Positions 25,275 through 34,552 of a DNA stretch of 64,000 nt are shown here, one piece after another. A program made the translations under genes and the position numbers. Positions within the stretch are counted from its first letter, which is position 1. Every line of letters starts with the position of its first letter. This DNA comes from CAJBVG01 sp943371425 (GTDB taxonomy: Bacteria; Bacteroidota; Bacteroidia; Sphingobacteriales; Sphingobacteriaceae), in assembly GCA_943371425.1 (NCBI GenBank), contig CALRUR010000011.1, forward strand, positions 1 to 64,000, written 5' to 3'. The notes beneath the pieces were generated by a model. The model had not been told where the DNA came from. It searched no databases and saw only the letters and a list, made by a program, of their open reading frames with translations.

Positions 25275-26669
25275 CTATTCTTCTGCCTTCAGGATCTTCG
25301 CATAATACGTTTGCCCGTTTTTGTCTTCTGCTTTAATCAAATAAATCCCTTTTTCTAAACGGCTAATGTTTACGGCATTCTCTAAATCAGAATGTATTAA
25401 CAATTTACCATCTAAAGAATACACCTCTATCCAATTAAATTCACCACCAGATAACTGTACTACAGCATTACTTGGGTTTGGGTAAACAGTTAAAGATTGA
25501 TTGGCTTTTGAGTTAACGCCGATTGCATTTTGTAAGTACAAAGTAACAGGGTTCGTTTCTTGTGTACAAGATCCAATTTTAAAAATACATTTAAATCTAT
25601 TATAATTTAAACTAGTATCTAGTATGTTTAAAACTAAACTATCACGGGTTTCTCCTAATAGGTTTATAAAATTTCCATCGTTGTTATCCATTACCCATTG
25701 TAATGTAGCATTAGAGTTACTATGTTTAGTTTTAAAAATTACGGTATCATTTATTTTTGAATATCTATTTTGTGGTTGTTGTATTATATATGATCTACAG
25801 ATATTACTTATTAGAGAAGATTGATGATAGAGACTCCCAATTTTTTTGCCATTCCTGAACTCGTCTACCGCATAACAAAACACAAAATTACCAGCATATT
25901 TCGGTGTTAAAGAAAGAGCACCTGTTTTAGCATTCAATATCGGAACACTATCTGCATTTAAGAAATTAAATTGATCGAAGTCTGGATAGAAAATTACTAA
26001 ATCATATGGTGCGGGACCGTGATTTTGACCAGGATTAAATTGACTTGTGTATCCACCAGCCAATGGAGTTATAAAACGATAGGAGAGTGAATCACCATCA
26101 GGATCTGTATAATTCAACTCGTAATTTAGAGGATTATTAACACAAATTAATGGATTGAATACTTGGTTTTGAACAGGGCTGTTACAATTTATAAAGTTTG
26201 TATCAACTACGATAGAGGGAATTTCTATGTATGCAGAATAAGGAGTTCCTTCCGGATCTACAATATTCATTACCAAATCACTTAAACAACAACGTTCCCA
26301 ATTTATATAATATCCATTACTATCATAATCTAACAAAGTTATATCAAGGAGTCCTTCAAAAGTTCCTACTTCTAAACATCTATTTATATTGTCGCAATTC
26401 AAGGGGTAAACAGAGGGTCTAACTGATTCTCTAAGTAACATTTGATTTCTTACTAGTTGGTTAGTAGATTTACTATAGATGCCTATTCTCATTGATGTTT
26501 CAAAATTAGCTCCACTAGTGCCACAGTTTCTCTCTAATTCAAATAAGATTTTAAGAGTAGTTTTATTGATTTTTTGATAACTGAATTTTCCACCTGCTAA
26601 ATGTTCTGCCTTTAAACTAAAGCCAATTGAAATGAGTAAACAAAGTAGTAACGTATATTTTTTTAACAT
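25275..26669 (-). CDS. Secreted protein with C-terminal T9SS sorting domain
   Basis: 464 residues with a signal peptide (MLKKYTLLLCLLISIGFSLKA). The mature N-terminus HLAGGKFSYQ and the following NCGTS / RCLEVGTFEG segments match exported Bacteroidota proteins that start with an AGG-type beta-domain. A middle domain resembles PKD-like repeats (YTDPDGDSLSYRF). The last ~75 residues are a type A sorting domain: LTVYPNPSNAVVQL, IEVYSLDGKLL, LEKGIYLIKAED. That domain directs export by the type IX system and surface anchoring. The ATG at 26669 gives the signal peptide; the longer reading from 26720 would bury it. Function of the cargo is unknown. Confidence 0.87.
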   Translation of the reverse strand: MLKKYTLLLCLLISIGFSLKAEHLAGGKFSYQKINKTTLKILFELERNCGTSGANFETSMRIGIYSKSTNQLVRNQMLLRESVRPSVYPLNCDNINRCLEVGTFEGLLDITLLDYDSNGYYINWERCCLSDLVMNIVDPEGTPYSAYIEIPSIVVDTNFINCNSPVQNQVFNPLICVNNPLNYELNYTDPDGDSLSYRFITPLAGGYTSQFNPGQNHGPAPYDLVIFYPDFDQFNFLNADSVPILNAKTGALSLTPKYAGNFVFCYAVDEFRNGKKIGSLYHQSSLISNICRSYIIQQPQNRYSKINDTVIFKTKHSNSNATLQWVMDNNDGNFINLLGETRDSLVLNILDTSLNYNRFKCIFKIGSCTQETNPVTLYLQNAIGVNSKANQSLTVYPNPSNAVVQLSGGEFNWIEVYSLDGKLLIHSDLENAVNISRLEKGIYLIKAEDKNGQTYYAKILKAEE

Positions 26670-26759
26670 AATAATTCTATTATAAACTAAAGTTAATAGT
26701 TTTTTTTTCGATAAAACCATGATTAATATTTTATTCCGTCATTTTAATGTAGAAATACC

Positions 26760-26815
26760 ATTCTATTATTCGAACATTTGACCTTTCGACTCTTCTACCT
26801 TTCGAAACGTAACTA
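26760..26815. repeat. Degenerate repeat (TTCGAA/CTTTCGA words)
   Basis: Imperfect units of seven to eight bases (ATTCGAAC, CTTTCGAC, CTTTCGAA) lie between the divergent T9SS cargo and rhodanese genes. They are related to the TCGATAAT family at 34943 and 47061. Confidence 0.55.
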
Positions 26816-26844
26816 ATGTTACCATTCTTAAAACACATAGCATC

Positions 26845-26852
26845 TACCTTTG
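26845..26852 (+). promoter_or_regulatory. -7 promoter element of the rhodanese gene
   Basis: TACCTTTG matches TAnnTTTG and lies 25 bases before the ATG at 26878. The -33 element is not evident. Confidence 0.5.
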
Positions 26853-26877
26853 TACCATCAAATAAAAATTTAAAAAA

Positions 26878-27120
26878 ATGAAAACGATAAAAGTTGATGT
26901 ACGCAGTATAGAAGAATGGGAATACGATGGTCATGCACCATGTTCAATTAACATTCCTTTGGATCAAATTCCAGGGAAAGTAGAAGAATTAATGAAGTTT
27001 GAAGAAATAGTGTTTGTTTGCCGAAGTGGTGGAAGAGCAGGAGTGGCTCAAAGCTTATTACGCAATGCAGGACATACGAATGTACAAAACCTCGGTCCAT
27101 GGCAGGCGTTAGTTTGCTAG
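26878..27120 (+). CDS. Small rhodanese-like protein
   Basis: 80 residues, a minimal single rhodanese domain. The N-terminus IKVDVRSIEEWEYDGHAPCSINIPL and the active-site loop VCRSGGRA (catalytic Cys) are intact. Such proteins carry sulfur as a persulfide. The end GPWQALVC matches the family's final tail, with an unusual C-terminal Cys. Monocistronic: own -7 box upstream and an inverted tandem repeat right after the stop. Confidence 0.88.
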   Translation: MKTIKVDVRSIEEWEYDGHAPCSINIPLDQIPGKVEELMKFEEIVFVCRSGGRAGVAQSLLRNAGHTNVQNLGPWQALVC

Positions 27121-27218
27121 TGTGTTAATGTGCTAGTGTGCTAATACGAGTCACATAGTACAGATTTGGAAGTTTGCACCCACTAGCACACTAGCACACT
27201 ATCATACTAGCACACTAT
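27115..27218. repeat. 8-mer tandem repeat (GCTAGTGT type) with inverted arms
   Basis: A 15-base perfect inverted repeat (27129-27143 with 27184-27198) sits inside longer degenerate arms of GCTAGTGT units. It starts within the rhodanese stop codon region. The same words occur at 49640-49670. Confidence 0.85.
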
Positions 27219-27233
27219 CTCTGTAAAATCCCC

Positions 27234-27303
27234 TTTACAATACCAAATATCCAAAAAATAAACGCGGGAAACTTTGGTATTGTAAAAAGTTTCTATAGTT
27301 TTG
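27234..27303 (+). promoter_or_regulatory. Promoter and probable TetR operator of the efflux operon
   Basis: Promoter: TTTG (27273-27276), a 19-base spacer, TAGTTTTG (27296-27303). A palindrome GAAACTTT-N10-AAAGTTTC (27268-27293) covers the -33 element. A second, 14-base perfect inverted repeat pairs 27234-27247 with 27273-27286. The palindrome is a likely binding site for the TetR protein encoded just downstream, giving autorepression of the whole operon. Confidence 0.75.
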
Positions 27304-27328
27304 CGCTCGAATTAATACAATTAGAGCA

Positions 27329-27940
27329 TTGGAACTACAAGAACGTATATTACTCAAAGGAGATGAACTCTTCCGCCGTTTTGGTATTAGGAGCATCACG
27401 ATGGATGATATAGCCAAACAACTTGGCGTTTCAAAAAAAACCATCTATCAGCATTACCCCGATAAAGATGAGCTAGTTATTGCAATGACTAAGCTTAACA
27501 TCAGTCGCCATTTTAACGAAGTTGAAAAATGTTGTGGTCCGGCTAGCATAAACGCTATTGCCGAAATGTTTGCCGTAAACAACTCTGTTGGCGAAATGAT
27601 ACGCAGTTTTAATCCCATTATGTTTTACGATTTACAAAAATACCATCCAAAAGCTTGGTTGGCATTTAGAGAATTTCGTAATAAATACGTGTTGGCTAAA
27701 ATTGTAGAAAATGTGCACCGTGGCATAGAAGAAGGTTATTATAGAGCCGATGTTGATATTGAAATTCTCTCGAGAATGAGAATAGAACAAGTTGACATGA
27801 CTTTTAACTACGACATTTACCCACCCACCGAATTTCAATTTCATAAAGTGATGGAAGAACTAACCTTTCATTTCTTATACGGTTTGGTAAATCAAAAAGG
27901 ATATGAATTAATTAATCAATATAAAAACACCACAGTATAA
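27329..27940 (+). CDS. TetR-family repressor of the efflux operon
   Basis: 203 residues. The helix-turn-helix is at about residues 24-46 (TMDDIAKQLGVSKKTIYQHY), the canonical TetR N-terminal site. The rest is a helical ligand-binding domain unlike well-known members. The start is TTG at 27329; the next Met would cut the first DNA-binding helix. It lies 14 bases before the TolC-like gene, so it is the first gene of a regulator-tolC-adaptor-pump operon. The inducer is unknown. Confidence 0.9.
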   Translation: MELQERILLKGDELFRRFGIRSITMDDIAKQLGVSKKTIYQHYPDKDELVIAMTKLNISRHFNEVEKCCGPASINAIAEMFAVNNSVGEMIRSFNPIMFYDLQKYHPKAWLAFREFRNKYVLAKIVENVHRGIEEGYYRADVDIEILSRMRIEQVDMTFNYDIYPPTEFQFHKVMEELTFHFLYGLVNQKGYELINQYKNTTV

Positions 27941-27954
27941 ATTATATATACATT

Positions 27955-29304
27955 ATGAAACCTAAATTAGTATACATTTTATTGTTAAGCCTCGGGATTT
28001 CCAGCAGTGGATTTTCTCAAACGAGCTTTCAATTTAGCCTTCAGCAAGCGATTGAATATGCTTACCAAAACCAAAACGACATTAAGAATGCCCAATTAGA
28101 CGCTGAAATTTCAAAGAGTAAAGTAAAAGAAACCGTTGCAATTGGTTTACCGCAAGTAACAGGTAGTGCCAACATTCAACGTTTTTTAGATATACCTACT
28201 CAATTAATTCCAAATTTTATTTCGCCTCTTACTGGTGCACAACCTGGCACTTATCCAGAGTTTATTGAAGCGAAGTTTGGTACAAACTACAGTTCTAGTG
28301 TAGGTATTTCTGTTAATCAATTATTATTTGATGGAAATTATTTAATCGGCTTAAAAGCAAGTTCTGTTTATAAGGAATTAACTATTAAAGCATTAGAAAG
28401 AACAAAAATCGAAACAAACGTAACGGTAACAAAAGCCTATTATTCTGTTTTAGTAAATCGCGAACGTTTAAGTTTATTAGATGCAAACTTAGTTCGCCTT
28501 AAGAAAACATTAGATGATACAAAAGCTTACTACGAAAATGGTTTTGCTGAGAAAGTTGATTTCGATCGTTTAAGTGTATTGTATAATAACTTAAGCACAG
28601 AACGCGAAAACGTTGCCAAATTAATCGACTTAAGTTTGTCATTATTGAAATTCCAAATTGGAATGCCAATTAATAATGAGTTAGTATTAACAGATAAATT
28701 AGAAGCTATACAACTTCAAGCATTAATTGAATCTAAGCAAGTAATTTCACCAGAAGAGCGTGTAGAATATCAACTCTTAAAAACCTCTATGAAATTAAAC
28801 GAGCTAGATTACAAAAGAAATATTGTAACCCATGCTCCAAGTTTAGTGGCATTCGGAAGTTTTTCTAAAAATTATTTGAATAACGATTTCGGAACATTAT
28901 TCGATAAATCATTTCCAACCTCGGTAATAGGTTTGCAATTAAATGTTCCCATTATTGGTTCAGGTAAAAAGTACCATCAAACTAAACAAGCTAAATTAAC
29001 TTTAGAAAAATCTAAGAATGATTTAGCGAACATGGAAAATGTATTGAATCTACAAAGCAGCCAAACTCAAATTTCATACAATAACAGCATACGCTCTTTA
29101 GAAAATCAACGTAAGAACATGGACTTAGCAAAAGAAGTGTTGCGTGTGTCTAAAGCTAAATACGACCAAGGAATTGGTTCGAGCTTAGAGGTAACTACTG
29201 CCGAAACCTCTTTAAAAGAAGCAGAAACAAATTACATCAGTTCTTTATACGAGGCATTAATTGCTAAAGTAGAATTGGACAAAGCATTTGGAAAAATACA
29301 ATAA
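27955..29304 (+). CDS. TolC-family outer membrane efflux protein
   Basis: 449 residues with a signal peptide (ending SSSGFSQ). Two homologous halves of long coiled-coil helices are visible (FSLQQAIEYAYQNQNDIKNAQLDAEISKSKVKE at the start; QGIGSSLEVTTAETSLKEAETNYISSLYEALIAKVELDKAFG at the end). That is the OEP signature. It forms the outer-membrane channel of the tripartite pump coded with it. Confidence 0.93.
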   Translation: MKPKLVYILLLSLGISSSGFSQTSFQFSLQQAIEYAYQNQNDIKNAQLDAEISKSKVKETVAIGLPQVTGSANIQRFLDIPTQLIPNFISPLTGAQPGTYPEFIEAKFGTNYSSSVGISVNQLLFDGNYLIGLKASSVYKELTIKALERTKIETNVTVTKAYYSVLVNRERLSLLDANLVRLKKTLDDTKAYYENGFAEKVDFDRLSVLYNNLSTERENVAKLIDLSLSLLKFQIGMPINNELVLTDKLEAIQLQALIESKQVISPEERVEYQLLKTSMKLNELDYKRNIVTHAPSLVAFGSFSKNYLNNDFGTLFDKSFPTSVIGLQLNVPIIGSGKKYHQTKQAKLTLEKSKNDLANMENVLNLQSSQTQISYNNSIRSLENQRKNMDLAKEVLRVSKAKYDQGIGSSLEVTTAETSLKEAETNYISSLYEALIAKVELDKAFGKIQ

Positions 29305-29335
29305 ACTCAAAAACACCTAGAAATTTATATTCGAT

Positions 29336-30454
29336 ATGAAACGTATATTAATAGTACTTACAGCAGCAAGTTTTTTAGTGGCATGCACTAAATCAAACAG
29401 TGGCGATAAAAAAGCTGAATTAGAAAGCTTAAAAAAACAACAATCAGAATTAACTACAAAAATTGCAGCTTTAGAAGCTGAGTTAGCAAAAGATAATCCT
29501 GAAGATAATCAAAAAGTAAAATTTGTATCTATTGATACTTTGAAAACAGCTGAGTTTACTCACTATGTAGAAGTACACGGACAGGTACAAGCAGACCAAA
29601 ATGTAAACATCATTCCACGTGCCATGGGCCCTGTGGTAAAAGTGTACGCACAAATTGGTCAGCAAGTAAAAAAAGGACAAGTATTAGCTAAAATTGATGA
29701 TGCCTTTATTCGTAAATCAATGGATGAGTTATATACTCGTTTAGAATTAGTAACAACTATTTTCAACAAGCAAAAAAATCTTTGGGATCAAAAAATTGGA
29801 ACAGAGGTAGCTTATTTACAAGCAAAAAATAACAAAGAAGCATTAGAAAACACCATTGCTGCTACTAAAGAACAATTAGATAATACTAATATTAAATCGC
29901 CAATTGATGGTATAGTTGACCAAGTAGATGTGAAAGAAGGGGAGATGGTATCACCAGGTGCTCGCCCAGCTTTCCGTGTAGTTAATTTTAGTCAATTAAG
30001 AGCTACTGCAGAATTAGCTGAAAGTTATTTAAGTACTGTAAATGCAGGTGATGCAGTAGTAGTATCGTTCCCAGATTTGAAACAAGAAGTAAATGCTAAA
30101 ATAGATTTCGCTGCAAATGCAATTAACCCTGTAAGCAGAACCTTTAAAGTGGAAGTGAAATTAAGTAACAATAAAAACTATCGCCCAAATATGTTATCTG
30201 TAATGAAAATTATTGATTACAAATCGGCGAAAGCTATTACAGTTCCTATGAATGTTATACAAAGCGACCAATCTGGTAACTATGTATTTGTAGTGAATGA
30301 AAATGCAGGTAAATTAATTGTTAAAAAAGCAAATGTAAAAGTTGGTGAAGTGTACCGTGGTACTGCAGAGATTAAAACTGGTTTAGCTGCAGGTGATAAA
30401 ATTATCACGATTGGTTACCAAGATTTAAATGAAGGCGACGTAGTTAAGTTGTAA
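29336..30454 (+). CDS. RND efflux periplasmic adaptor (lipoprotein)
   Basis: 372 residues. The signal peptide ends in a lipobox (SFLVAC) with lipidated Cys17. A short coiled coil (KAELESLKKQQSELTTKIAALEAELAKD) follows. The lipoyl half-motif (VVKVYAQIGQQVKKGQVLAKID), the alpha-hairpin and the second half (INIKSPIDGIVDQVDVKEGEMVSPG) are in order, as in AcrA/MexA-type adaptors. It links pump and TolC-like channel. Confidence 0.95.
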   Translation: MKRILIVLTAASFLVACTKSNSGDKKAELESLKKQQSELTTKIAALEAELAKDNPEDNQKVKFVSIDTLKTAEFTHYVEVHGQVQADQNVNIIPRAMGPVVKVYAQIGQQVKKGQVLAKIDDAFIRKSMDELYTRLELVTTIFNKQKNLWDQKIGTEVAYLQAKNNKEALENTIAATKEQLDNTNIKSPIDGIVDQVDVKEGEMVSPGARPAFRVVNFSQLRATAELAESYLSTVNAGDAVVVSFPDLKQEVNAKIDFAANAINPVSRTFKVEVKLSNNKNYRPNMLSVMKIIDYKSAKAITVPMNVIQSDQSGNYVFVVNENAGKLIVKKANVKVGEVYRGTAEIKTGLAAGDKIITIGYQDLNEGDVVKL

Positions 30455-30479
30455 TTAGCCACACTCAAAATTTCAGAAG

Positions 30480-33400
30480 ATGAAAGACGAACACAAAGAA
30501 TTTGGTCCCTCGAGTTGGGCTATAGATAATAAGACTTCGATTTATGTAATTACCTTTTTAATATTTGTTATTGGGTACTTTGCATACTTAAATTTACCAA
30601 AAGAAAATTTTCCGGAAATTTCTATTCCAAAGATTTTCGTATCAACGGTTTATCCTGGTACTTCTCCTCAAAACATGGAGAATTTGGTAACGAAGCAAAT
30701 AGAAAAACAATTGAAATCTACCCCGGGTTTGAAAAAAATTACCTCAAACTCTTACCAAGATTTCTCCTTTATTACTGCAGAATTTAATACCAATGTGGAT
30801 ATTAAAGAAGCTAAGCAGCGAGTAAAGGACGCTGTAGATAAGGCTAAGCAAGATTTACCTAATAATTTACCACAAGACCCAGATGTATTAGATATTAACT
30901 TATCCGATCTTCCAATTTTATACTTAAATATTTCGGGTGATTTTGATTTGAAAAAATTAAAAGATTATGCAGATGATTTAAAAGATAGAGTAGAGGGATT
31001 AAAAGAAATATCGGGAGTGGATATTGTAGGTGCATTGGAGCAAGAAATTCAAATTAATGTTGATTTGAATAAGATGGCTGCAACGCAAATTTCTTTTGGC
31101 GATATTGAACGAGCAATTGGTTATGAAAACATTTCGGCATCTGGTGGTACACTTAGAGTTGACGGGGTTCGTAGAACTTTGAATATTAAAAAAGAATATC
31201 CAAATGCATTAGAAATTGCAAACACTATTGTTAAAACTCCATCTGGCGGGTCTGTTTATTTAAAAGACATTGCAGAGGTGGTGGATGGATTTAAAGAGCA
31301 AGAAAGTTACGCTCGTTTATACGGTAAAAATGTAATCACCTTAAACGTAAAAAAACGTAGTGGGGAGAACTTAATTGAAGCATCGGATAAGATACGTGAG
31401 ATTGTAAAAGACATGCAAGCAAACAGTTTCCCTAAAGGATTAGACATTAAAATTACGGGTGACCAATCAGATCAAACACGTGTAACCTTACACGATTTAA
31501 TAAACACCATTATCATCGGATTTATTTTAGTAACCATTATTTTAATGTTTTTTATGGGGGTTACCAATGCTATTTTTGTGGCATTATCGGTACCATTATC
31601 TATGTGTGTTGCATTTATTGCGATGCCAGCATTAGGAGGTTTGTTTGGTTTTAATTTTACCATGAACATGATTGTATTGTTCTCTTTCTTATTAGGTTTG
31701 GGAATAGTAGTTGATGATGCCATTGTAGTAATTGAAAATACTCACCGTATTTTTGATAATGGAAAAGTGCCAATTAAAAAAGCAGCAAAAGTTGCAACAG
31801 GAGAGGTGTTCTTACCAGTATTTTCTGGTACTTTAACCACATTGGCACCTTTTGTACCTTTGTTGTTTTGGCCAGGTATTATTGGAGAGTTTATGTTTTA
31901 CTTACCAGTAACCTTAATCATTACATTATTAGCATCACTTTTAGTTGCGTATATTATTAACCCTGTATTTGCCGTTGATTTTATGAAGCCGCATCACCAC
32001 AGTGATGATAAGCCAACTTTTACTAAAGGGGTTCGTAAAACGTTATTGTATTTCGCTGGAGCTGCATTGCTAGGCTATATCATTAATTTCGGTTTCGGAA
32101 ACTTTATAGTTGTTTTAGCATTATTGTATTTAGTGCATCACTTTTATTTAGAGAGAGCAGTTTATAAATTTCAGAATAAAACATGGCCACGTTTCCAAAA
32201 TTGGTATGCTAAAAAATTAGAATGGGCATTACACCGCCCATGGACATTATTAATGAGCACTTTGGGATTATTTGTATTAACCATTATGTTTATGATGGTA
32301 CGTACACCAAAATTTGTATTCTTCCCAGACTCTGATCCAAACTTTGTATACGTTTATGTTAGTTTACCAGTAGGAACAGATCAAGCATATACGAATGAGG
32401 TTATTAAAAATGTGGAGAATAGAGTTACCAAGGTGGTAGGTAAAGACAACCCAATTGTATCTTCAATTATATCGAATGTTACGGTAGGTGTTACTGATCC
32501 ACAAGATGAAGACCAAGGTAAATATCCAAATAGAGGAAAAGTATCGGTGGCCTTTGTAGAATTTGGTAAAAGAAATGGTGTAAATACATCACAATATTTA
32601 GATAAAATTCGTGAAGAAGTAAAAGGTATACCTGGTGCTGAAATATCAGTAACTAAAGAACAATCTGGTCCACCAACAGCAAAACCTATTTCTATAGAAA
32701 TAACAGGCGATAATTTAGATTCATTAGTATCTGCATCGTTGAAGTTGAAAAAATATTTAGATCAACGAAACGTTGCTGGAGTAGAAGAATTAAAATCGGA
32801 TTTCCAGAATAATAAGCCAGAAATTATATTTGACATTGATAGAGAACGTGCAAACAGAGAAGGTATTTCTACAGGTCAGGTGGCAATGGAATTGCGTACT
32901 GCATTGTACGGAAAAGAAATATCTAAATTCCGTGATGTGAAAGATGATTATGAGATAAATGTACGTGCAAGAGAAGATCAACGTAATAATTTAGACATCT
33001 TACAAAACATGAGCGTTACTTATAGGGATATGGGAATGGGTGGAATGATTCGTCAAGTTCCATTATCATCTTTCGCAGATATACAATATGTAAATACTTA
33101 TGGAGGGATAAAACGTAAGCAACAAAAACGTATCATCATCTTATCATCAAACGTATTGGGAGATTATAATCCAGCGGAAGTAGTTTCTAATGTGCAAAGA
33201 GAAATTGATCAATTTAAAACACCATCAGGTGTAACAATTAAAATGGCCGGCGAACAAGAAGAGCAAATGGAAACAGTGAAGTTCTTAGGTACTGCACTTA
33301 TGGTTTCATTTGGTTTGATATTATTGATTTTAGTAACTCAATTTAACTCTATTGGTAAACCATTAATTATTTTAAGTGAGATCTTCTTTAGTATCATTGG

Positions 33401-33869
33401 AGTACTCTTGGGTATTACAATATTTAAAATGACCATGTCTACTGTTATGATGGGTGTAGGTATTATAGCCCTTGCCGGTATAGTAGTTCGAAATGGTATA
33501 TTACTGGTGGAGTTTGCCGATCTTATGATTTCGCAAGGCATGAGTACCTACGATGCGGTATTAGAAGCTGGTAGAACGCGTATGACACCTGTATTACTTA
33601 CAGCCTTCGCAACCATGTTAGGTTTAATTCCATTGGCTGTGGGCTTAAATATGGACTTTGCTTTGTTGTTAACAGAGTTTAATCCACATATTTATTTTGG
33701 TGGAGATAACGTAGCGTTTTGGGGACCATTATCATGGACAATGATTTTTGGATTGATTTTTGCTACTTTTTTAACGTTGATATTGGTACCAGTAATGTAT
33801 TTATTGGTAACTAATTTGAAACAAAAGTGGTTTGGAAAAACTAAATCACCAGAAAATACGTTAATGTAA
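30480..33869 (+). CDS. RND-family efflux pump, HAE1/AcrB-like
   Basis: 1129 residues, longer than the usual 1030-1060. It has the N-terminal SWAIDNKTSIYVITFLIFVIGYFAYLNLP start and the porter-domain repeats. TM4 carries the proton-relay pair Asp412-Asp413 (GIVVDDAIVVIENTHRIF). The excess is mostly a segment between the two halves (about residues 500-590) with HHHSDD and one or two extra membrane helices (TLLYFAGAALLGYIINFGFGNFIVVLALLYLV). Substrates are unknown. Last gene of the TetR-led operon. Confidence 0.95.
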   Translation: MKDEHKEFGPSSWAIDNKTSIYVITFLIFVIGYFAYLNLPKENFPEISIPKIFVSTVYPGTSPQNMENLVTKQIEKQLKSTPGLKKITSNSYQDFSFITAEFNTNVDIKEAKQRVKDAVDKAKQDLPNNLPQDPDVLDINLSDLPILYLNISGDFDLKKLKDYADDLKDRVEGLKEISGVDIVGALEQEIQINVDLNKMAATQISFGDIERAIGYENISASGGTLRVDGVRRTLNIKKEYPNALEIANTIVKTPSGGSVYLKDIAEVVDGFKEQESYARLYGKNVITLNVKKRSGENLIEASDKIREIVKDMQANSFPKGLDIKITGDQSDQTRVTLHDLINTIIIGFILVTIILMFFMGVTNAIFVALSVPLSMCVAFIAMPALGGLFGFNFTMNMIVLFSFLLGLGIVVDDAIVVIENTHRIFDNGKVPIKKAAKVATGEVFLPVFSGTLTTLAPFVPLLFWPGIIGEFMFYLPVTLIITLLASLLVAYIINPVFAVDFMKPHHHSDDKPTFTKGVRKTLLYFAGAALLGYIINFGFGNFIVVLALLYLVHHFYLERAVYKFQNKTWPRFQNWYAKKLEWALHRPWTLLMSTLGLFVLTIMFMMVRTPKFVFFPDSDPNFVYVYVSLPVGTDQAYTNEVIKNVENRVTKVVGKDNPIVSSIISNVTVGVTDPQDEDQGKYPNRGKVSVAFVEFGKRNGVNTSQYLDKIREEVKGIPGAEISVTKEQSGPPTAKPISIEITGDNLDSLVSASLKLKKYLDQRNVAGVEELKSDFQNNKPEIIFDIDRERANREGISTGQVAMELRTALYGKEISKFRDVKDDYEINVRAREDQRNNLDILQNMSVTYRDMGMGGMIRQVPLSSFADIQYVNTYGGIKRKQQKRIIILSSNVLGDYNPAEVVSNVQREIDQFKTPSGVTIKMAGEQEEQMETVKFLGTALMVSFGLILLILVTQFNSIGKPLIILSEIFFSIIGVLLGITIFKMTMSTVMMGVGIIALAGIVVRNGILLVEFADLMISQGMSTYDAVLEAGRTRMTPVLLTAFATMLGLIPLAVGLNMDFALLLTEFNPHIYFGGDNVAFWGPLSWTMIFGLIFATFLTLILVPVMYLLVTNLKQKWFGKTKSPENTLM

Positions 33870-33931
33870 TAAATCGCCTTTTCAAGGACACTTTTATAAG
33901 TGGTTTTTCAATAATTTAGGTTAGTTAGGTT

Positions 33932-33966
33932 AGAAGCCCCGTTTAGTACCGGGGCTTCTTTTTTTA
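33932..33966. terminator. Two-way terminator between pump and acetyltransferase genes
   Basis: The stem AGAAGCCCCG/CGGGGCTTCT with a short loop is followed by a T run on the plus strand. On the minus strand it is preceded by the stop of the GNAT gene. It serves the efflux operon and probably the convergent gene. Confidence 0.85.
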
Positions 33967-34449
33967 TTTAGTTTTAAAGCCAAGTATCGCTAAATCTATT
34001 TTCTGATTGTCTATAATTGCTACAGCAGGCAACAAACCATACTCTACAAATCCATATTTTTTGAAAAAATGCATACTACCTAAGTTATGCGCAAAAATAA
34101 ATGCAAGTATCGTTTGTATGTTTAAGGCTTTGGCTTCATGTATTGCATGTAAAAGCAATTCGGTGCCAATTCCAGATTTACGATTATTTTCATCAATATA
34201 AATTCCTATTTCAACGGTAATAGCATAGGCAGGCCTACCATAAAAGCTTTTTAAGCTACACCAAGCCACTATAATACCATTAACTTCGTATACCCATAAA
34301 GGCCTTGTTTCGTTAAACTGATGGAACCATTCTATACGGCTTTCTACCGTTTGCTCTTCCGTATCTGCCGTTACATAACCCAAGGGGATGGTTTGGTTAT
34401 AAATGGCCACAATTTGAGTTAAGTCCTCTACACGTGCTTTACGTATCAT
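33964..34449 (-). CDS. GNAT-family N-acetyltransferase (Pat-like)
   Basis: 161 residues. It starts IRKARVEDLTQIVAIYNQTI, typical of phosphinothricin-type GNAT proteins. The acetyl-CoA loop is IYIDENNRKSGIGTELLLHAI (R-K-S-G-I-G). The C-terminal helix has NLGSMHFFKKYGFVEYG. It transfers acetyl from acetyl-CoA to an amine, but the substrate cannot be told from sequence. It may protect against a toxic amino acid analogue, an inference only. Confidence 0.85.
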   Translation of the reverse strand: MIRKARVEDLTQIVAIYNQTIPLGYVTADTEEQTVESRIEWFHQFNETRPLWVYEVNGIIVAWCSLKSFYGRPAYAITVEIGIYIDENNRKSGIGTELLLHAIHEAKALNIQTILAFIFAHNLGSMHFFKKYGFVEYGLLPAVAIIDNQKIDLAILGFKTK

Positions 34450-34552
34450 ATTTATTAATTTGGTATAAATTTTGAGGTTAATTTTTTTGTTGTAATATAT
34501 TTAACTATTTTTGAAATAACAACAAACAACACAACAACAACAAAGAGAGTTC

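Noticed and set aside
27115..27218. Insertion-sequence end or attachment site
   Set aside because: Inverted repeats are built of degenerate 8-mers shared with other gaps; no transposase, target duplication or integrase nearby.
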